Assembly (NCBI RefSeq): GCF_963678635.1
Contig: NC_087065.1
Span: 11,121,579-11,181,578, forward strand
Reading direction: 5' to 3'
DNA: 60,000 bases
Source: Symsagittifera roscoffensis
Lineage: Eukaryota; Xenacoelomorpha; Acoela; Convolutidae
The notes under the pieces: model-generated
What the model was told of the DNA's origin: nothing
The model's database searches: none
The model's input: the letters and a program-made list of their open reading frames with translations, nothing else
Translations under genes and position numbers: made by a program
In this document: piece by piece, positions 56,198-60,000 of the stretch
Layout: each line of letters begins with the position of its first letter
Position numbering within the stretch: the first letter of the stretch is position 1

Positions 56198-57126
56198 CTT
56201 AGAAGAGGAAAAGCCCTCAGCACTCTATGCATGCTGAAGCGCAACCCACTGCCTCTTAATACTAAGACCAAACTTAATCTGTTCAAATCCATGGTAATTC
56301 CAGTTTTGCTATACGGCTCAGCATGCTATCAATTGAACGTCGAAGAAATGAAACTCTTAGAAGGTGTTCAACGCAATGCATGCAAATGGACTGCAACAGA
56401 TCCTAATTACAAAACGTCGCTTCAGCGTCTAGGAATACTGCCTTTACCCATGTACATTCAGCTCAATAATTTACTTCTACTATCTAAAATCCTCAATAAT
56501 CACTACGACTTCAATTTTTCTGACCGTTTTCCGCCAAAAAATGACCTAGCTAATACAAGATCTCGTTTATTTGAATGTACACGCCCTGCAAAATTTGTTT
56601 GTGAAAAAAATTTCTGGTTTCATGCAAAGAGGCTGGCTAATTTGGTTCCTCAAAAAGTGGACTTTACCAACACGATAGGACTGAGGACGGTTGCTGCAAT
56701 GGATGTGGGAGCATTTCGAGAAAAGATTCGATGACTCCAACCCCTGTAGCTGGAAAATTCTGTGCGACTGTACCCGAAACAACTGCAGAAATATGTCTAA
56801 CTAACTTAACTGAAACTGTGGGGGAAACCCCTTGCGTACGCTAAATTCATATTATTATTATTATTATTAATTTCGTCGGAACATTATGTGCTACTTGCGA
56901 GGCAAACAATTATTCCTCGTTAATTCGAAATGCATGGCCATAAAAAACTGAACGAACGAAGCTGAATTGCTACATGATTCAAATTTTTTTGTCTTCCTTT
57001 GTTAGATAAATAACGAAGGTTATTTTGCAGATAGAAATTCAACATTGGACACAGACAATGTGGAGAAAGAGAAAATTAAAAAAAAAAAAACAATTTCAAA
57101 GCAAAATAATGTACAGCAGAGCATGT

Positions 57127-57993
57127 TTACAAGTTCAGGAAGAGCACAACTGGACAATGGTCACTACCGTGGACTTCTGCACGAATAACTGAGTCATTCA
57201 CTTTGTCGAAAATTCTTTCCGAAACAACAAAGTAGTCAAGTCTCCATCCCACATTCTTGCCACGCGCATTGCCCATATAGGACCAGTAAGAAAATTTTTG
57301 CTCAGCCGGGTAAAGTTTTCGAAAAGTGTCAACAAATCCGGAGCTCAATAACTCCGTAAACTGTTCTCGTTCATCATCATGGAAACCAGCCGTTTTATTG
57401 CGATTCGATGTTGGATTCTTCAAGTCAATTTCTTCGTGAGCGACATTCAGATCACCGCAATATATGACAGGCTTCTGTTTATCGAGCACCATCAAATATT
57501 CCCTGAAATCTTTGTCGAACTCTTGGGTGCGATACTTAAGCCTAACAAGACCTCTCCCACTGTTTGGCACATACGCGCCAACAAAGAAAAACTCATCAAA
57601 CTCAGCAGTAATAACTCGGCCTTCATCATCGTGCTGTTCTTTGCCTATTCCCATTGTCACTTTTTTGGGCTTTTTCTTTGTCAACAAGCCAGTTCCCGAG
57701 TAACCAGGCTTCGTACCGCAATTATAGTACGAATAGTACCCTGGTAAGTTACACTCAGGTGGAACATCTTTATCAGAACATTTCGTTTCTTGAAAACAAA
57801 TAACGTCAGGACTTTCTTTCAGTATGTACTTCCAGGCCTTCTTCTCTGCCCAAGCGCGTATCCCATTTATGTTCCAAGATGCCAGTACTAAATTGTGTTT
57901 CTTACCTTCCTTATTAACTTGTGAGCACTCGAAGGACACACTATCAAGGCTAGGAATTTCTTCACGTTTCATCTTTTTAGCCGCAGGCGGCAT
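57127..57993 (-). CDS. APEX1: AP endonuclease 1 (APEX1-type), single exon
   Basis: The 288-residue product is an exonuclease III-family AP endonuclease that incises abasic sites in base-excision repair. Visible catalytic positions are Asn41 (SWNINGIRAW), Glu69 (CFQETKCSD), Tyr141 (VGAYVPNSG), Asp181/Asn183 (YCGDLNVAHEEIDL), Asp253 (GWRLDYF) and His279 (GSDHCPVV). They match human N68, E96, Y171, D210/N212, D283 and H309. A short basic nuclear-localisation-like start (PPAAKKMKRE) precedes the domain. It is about 30 residues shorter than human APEX1, in the N-terminal extension. The first ATG is at 57993, 43 bases after a TTTTAG acceptor-like site; further upstream codons have no ATG start. No introns. 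Confidence 0.93.
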   Translation of the reverse strand: MPPAAKKMKREEIPSLDSVSFECSQVNKEGKKHNLVLASWNINGIRAWAEKKAWKYILKESPDVICFQETKCSDKDVPPECNLPGYYSYYNCGTKPGYSGTGLLTKKKPKKVTMGIGKEQHDDEGRVITAEFDEFFFVGAYVPNSGRGLVRLKYRTQEFDKDFREYLMVLDKQKPVIYCGDLNVAHEEIDLKNPTSNRNKTAGFHDDEREQFTELLSSGFVDTFRKLYPAEQKFSYWSYMGNARGKNVGWRLDYFVVSERIFDKVNDSVIRAEVHGSDHCPVVLFLNL

Positions 57994-58036
57994 GCTTAGC
58001 CGTCTTCCAATTGCACGAATGAAAACAAAAGCCGTT

Positions 58037-59515
58037 CTAAAATTTGAACTAATTTTGAACACTTATTTAAAAATGAAAAACAAGAAACTAACTAGTCAGA
58101 ACTCTGCGGGGAAGAAAGGAATGAAAAAACATATATTGAAAAAAAAAGAAACAAAACTCAATTAAAAACTAATAACGCCGAGGCGAAGCTGAGACTCGCG
58201 CCATTACAAATACAACAAAATGCAAAAAATCAAAAGATAATGTCACAAACAGTACGTGAAAATGGATTCAGTTGAAAAAATAAATCTTGGGCTACAAAAT
58301 ATTCAATTTTTTTTAGCAATTGATCTCAGGGAAAAACACCAATTGTCAGTAAAACGTTTCCGCCATTATGTCATTATCAGGTACAAATTAAAAGCACAGT
58401 AAAACGAAATAAAGTTTAAAACAGGTAAAACTACAATCTAACAAATTTACTGAAGTGAAGTCAATTAAAATGGGCCCTTCCGTCATGCGACGATATGTAA
58501 CATTCGCCCGGAAGTACATATCGACGGAAAATAAAGCTAGGTTCTAAAACGACTGGCCAGCGTCTAAACACAGCTCTACATGCTTTTCACCGTCTCTGCC
58601 AAAGCCAGTTGTTTTGGTGGTTTTCCTAACATCGGGTCGACAAAAACGTTACTGTTTTCGCGCTTCGACCAGAACGCTCAAATTAACTTAATTATATGCA
58701 AAAAAAAGAGAGCTCATGGCTGGGTCTCAGTATCCCTAGACCACGAGGTCACTCCTAAAAACAGGGCTACTACTATTTTTTGTATTACTATTGTTTTTGT
58801 TCAGTAGATAAAAATCATCATCTCCATCGAAGATGGATCAACCCTTTCCCTCACTCCTAGCTTCTCATTATCTGAAAATGAATCTGGATATTAATTAAAT
58901 TCAATTCAGAGCATGACCAGGAAACTTAAAGTTTATATATAATAGTTTGATTTGTGACATTCGACCAGAATGGATCAAAATGCAGATTCAGCATATTCGA
59001 ATTTTTAGCAGTGAACCTTCCGAATTGGCGATTTTGAAGGAATAAGAGCGTTATTAGAACGATTGGCCAAACGGTGAGGGCTAGAATATTCTGGTATTTT
59101 GAAATATTAAAAATTCGAATTATGACCTCATATTTCCGAGAAACGTCAGAAACGGCCATTTTGGAAGAAAAGTCGAAGAAAACCACAACAACGATAGTTG
59201 CGTTGACGATCACAGGAGGAAGAGATGGAACATTGACGAATGGCCGAAAAACGAGATGCAAAAAGAAACGAATAAAAAAGAAGTTTTAGAACTTCTAAAC
59301 GACGAAAAAAAGAAGAAAACAAAGGAGTCGTGAAGAAAAAGTTAAAACTCAGAATTGTTTTATGTGTGTGAAAAAACTCAAGTGAGAAACCAAGCAACCA
59401 AGTTGTAATTGAAAACCGAAACATTTAGTTGAGTTTTGAAGTTGTGGCATTTATAAATTTGCACTTTGACTTTAGTTAAGTGGCTTTAGAGACACTTACT
59501 TACTATTTATTTAGG
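58037..59515. other. Gene-free DNA upstream of APEX1
   Basis: Starts with the possible APEX1 outron or 5' UTR intron. A degenerate hairpin-repeat head, AGGCGAAGCTGAGACTCGC, lies near 58181-58199. Small frames on both strands at 58.9-59.4 kb have no recognisable family. Confidence 0.45.
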
Positions 59516-59727
59516 AAGGCTTGAGTGAAGGAGTATATTTGAATATTCCAGCCTGCATGGCAGTTTTTATTCAGCTAGGAGAGCTGTCACTTTGTGGTGA
59601 CATGGAAGGCTTGGGTAATCTCTCGAAGAGGGAGATTGTTTCATTGTTCTCTCTAACCACAGAGTTTCTTAGTTTTAATATTCGGGACAACAACAAGCAA
59701 GATTTCCGAAAGGAAGAAGCAAAGTAG
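59516..59727 (+). CDS. Possible exon of an unidentified gene
   Basis: After TACTATTTATTTAG (acceptor-like) a frame encodes about 70 residues. It starts EGLSEGVYLNIPACM, includes NLSKREIVSLFSL and ends in a charged FRKEEAK before TAG. It has no ATG start, so it could only be an internal or last exon. Amino-acid composition is ordinary for protein. No family is recognised. Confidence 0.22.
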
Positions 59728-60000
59728 GATAATTTTAGCTTGTTGGTTGGCAGGATCGTCCTGCAAACCAACATCTTTAAAGTCTAGGAGAAAAAGTTTT
59801 AATCAGGACATTGACATTGGAAGTCGCAAAATATGTTTTTATCTTAGGTCATATCCTCAATGTGCAGATTAATGAAAGAATTTGAAGGCTATAGTGATGT
59901 AGTATGATGCCATTTATATTCTGCAGTGAGTCGATATGACTTGGATAAAAGTAGTTTCGTGCATTTTGTAAATTCTGTTCGATGACACTGTACCAGTTTT
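59728..60000. other. End of window, nothing supported
   Basis: AT-rich sequence without a reading frame or repeat that I can support. Confidence 0.4.

Larger units (their letters stand above)
53754..56870 (+). mobile_element. CR1-like non-LTR retrotransposon (LINE B), 5'-truncated
   Basis: The plus strand begins inside the endonuclease (NNFDIICLSETWL near 53.84 kb) and lacks ORF1. The endonuclease continues to about 54.66 kb with NGDFNLSSIDWS, interrupted by the MITE at 54015-54231. RT follows: DFQKAFDKVDHGIL, VPQGSILGPLFF, then the catalytic YADDAKFL. The thumb and C-terminal region end at a stop at 56734. In-frame stops (about 55300 and 56195) and a frame change near 55.4 kb make it inactive. 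The 3' UTR has a GGGG-AAA-CCCC hairpin (56821-56831) and an (ATT)n tail (56851-56869). It preserves more sequence than LINE A, so it is probably younger. Confidence 0.9.

Noticed and set aside
1-60000. CRISPR arrays, bacterial operons or rRNA genes
   Set aside because: No regularly spaced short repeats, Shine-Dalgarno-led gene clusters or rRNA-like blocks were seen; the sequence is eukaryotic.

Overview
AT-rich genomic DNA (intergenic DNA looks about one third GC) from an animal, most likely an invertebrate. The protein set is metazoan: POFUT1, Taspase-1, a KIF16B-type kinesin, PARP6/8, APEX1 and a C10orf67-like coiled-coil protein. I cannot name the species. Genes are sparse and intron-poor. 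KIF16B (1,201 codons), PARP6/8, TASP1, APEX1 and the C10orf67-like gene each read as one uninterrupted coding exon. POFUT1 is split in two by a 12.3 kb intron. All six lie on the minus strand, and each has a TTTCAG/TTTAG-like 3' splice site 5-73 bases before its start codon, which fits spliced-leader trans-splicing or 5' UTR introns.

Layout. 1-3 kb: C10orf67-like gene. 3.0-16.6 kb: POFUT1, whose giant intron holds a decayed LINE fragment, a possible secreted-peptide first exon on the opposite strand, an inverted-repeat element, a shuffled duplication, a hAT-type MITE with perfect 8-bp target duplications, and a hairpin/tRNA-like/satellite element. 17.3-18.0 kb: a young TA-flanked foldback element with about 98% identical arms. 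18-22 kb: decayed repeats. 22.3-24.7 kb: PARP6/8. 26.9-28.0 kb: TASP1. 28.2-31.0 kb: two adjacent copies of the hairpin/tRNA-like family, the second carrying a tandem array of about 170-bp units. 32.4-32.8 kb: a decayed SGNH-esterase-like fragment. 33.4-37.5 kb: a degenerate LTR retroelement with a gag-like start and an F-type env-like region but no visible pol. 37.5-40.05 kb: a GC-richer block dense in poly-C/poly-G tracts, ETS-like motifs and GGGTCA repeats, with two small ORFs each headed by the same direct repeat of about 105 bp. 40.3-44.1 kb: a decayed CR1-like LINE. 45.2-48.8 kb: KIF16B. 53.75-56.87 kb: a second, 5'-truncated CR1-like LINE with a hAT-type MITE inside its endonuclease. 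57.1-58.0 kb: APEX1. The last 2 kb are mostly repeats.

The host genes act in different pathways: Notch/EGF O-fucosylation, MLL/TFIIA proteolysis, endosome transport, mono-ADP-ribosylation and base-excision repair. I see no functional cluster among them. The most unusual parts are the 33.9-40.05 kb poly-C/G block with its repeat-headed ORFs, and the satellite-bearing hairpin/tRNA-like repeat family.
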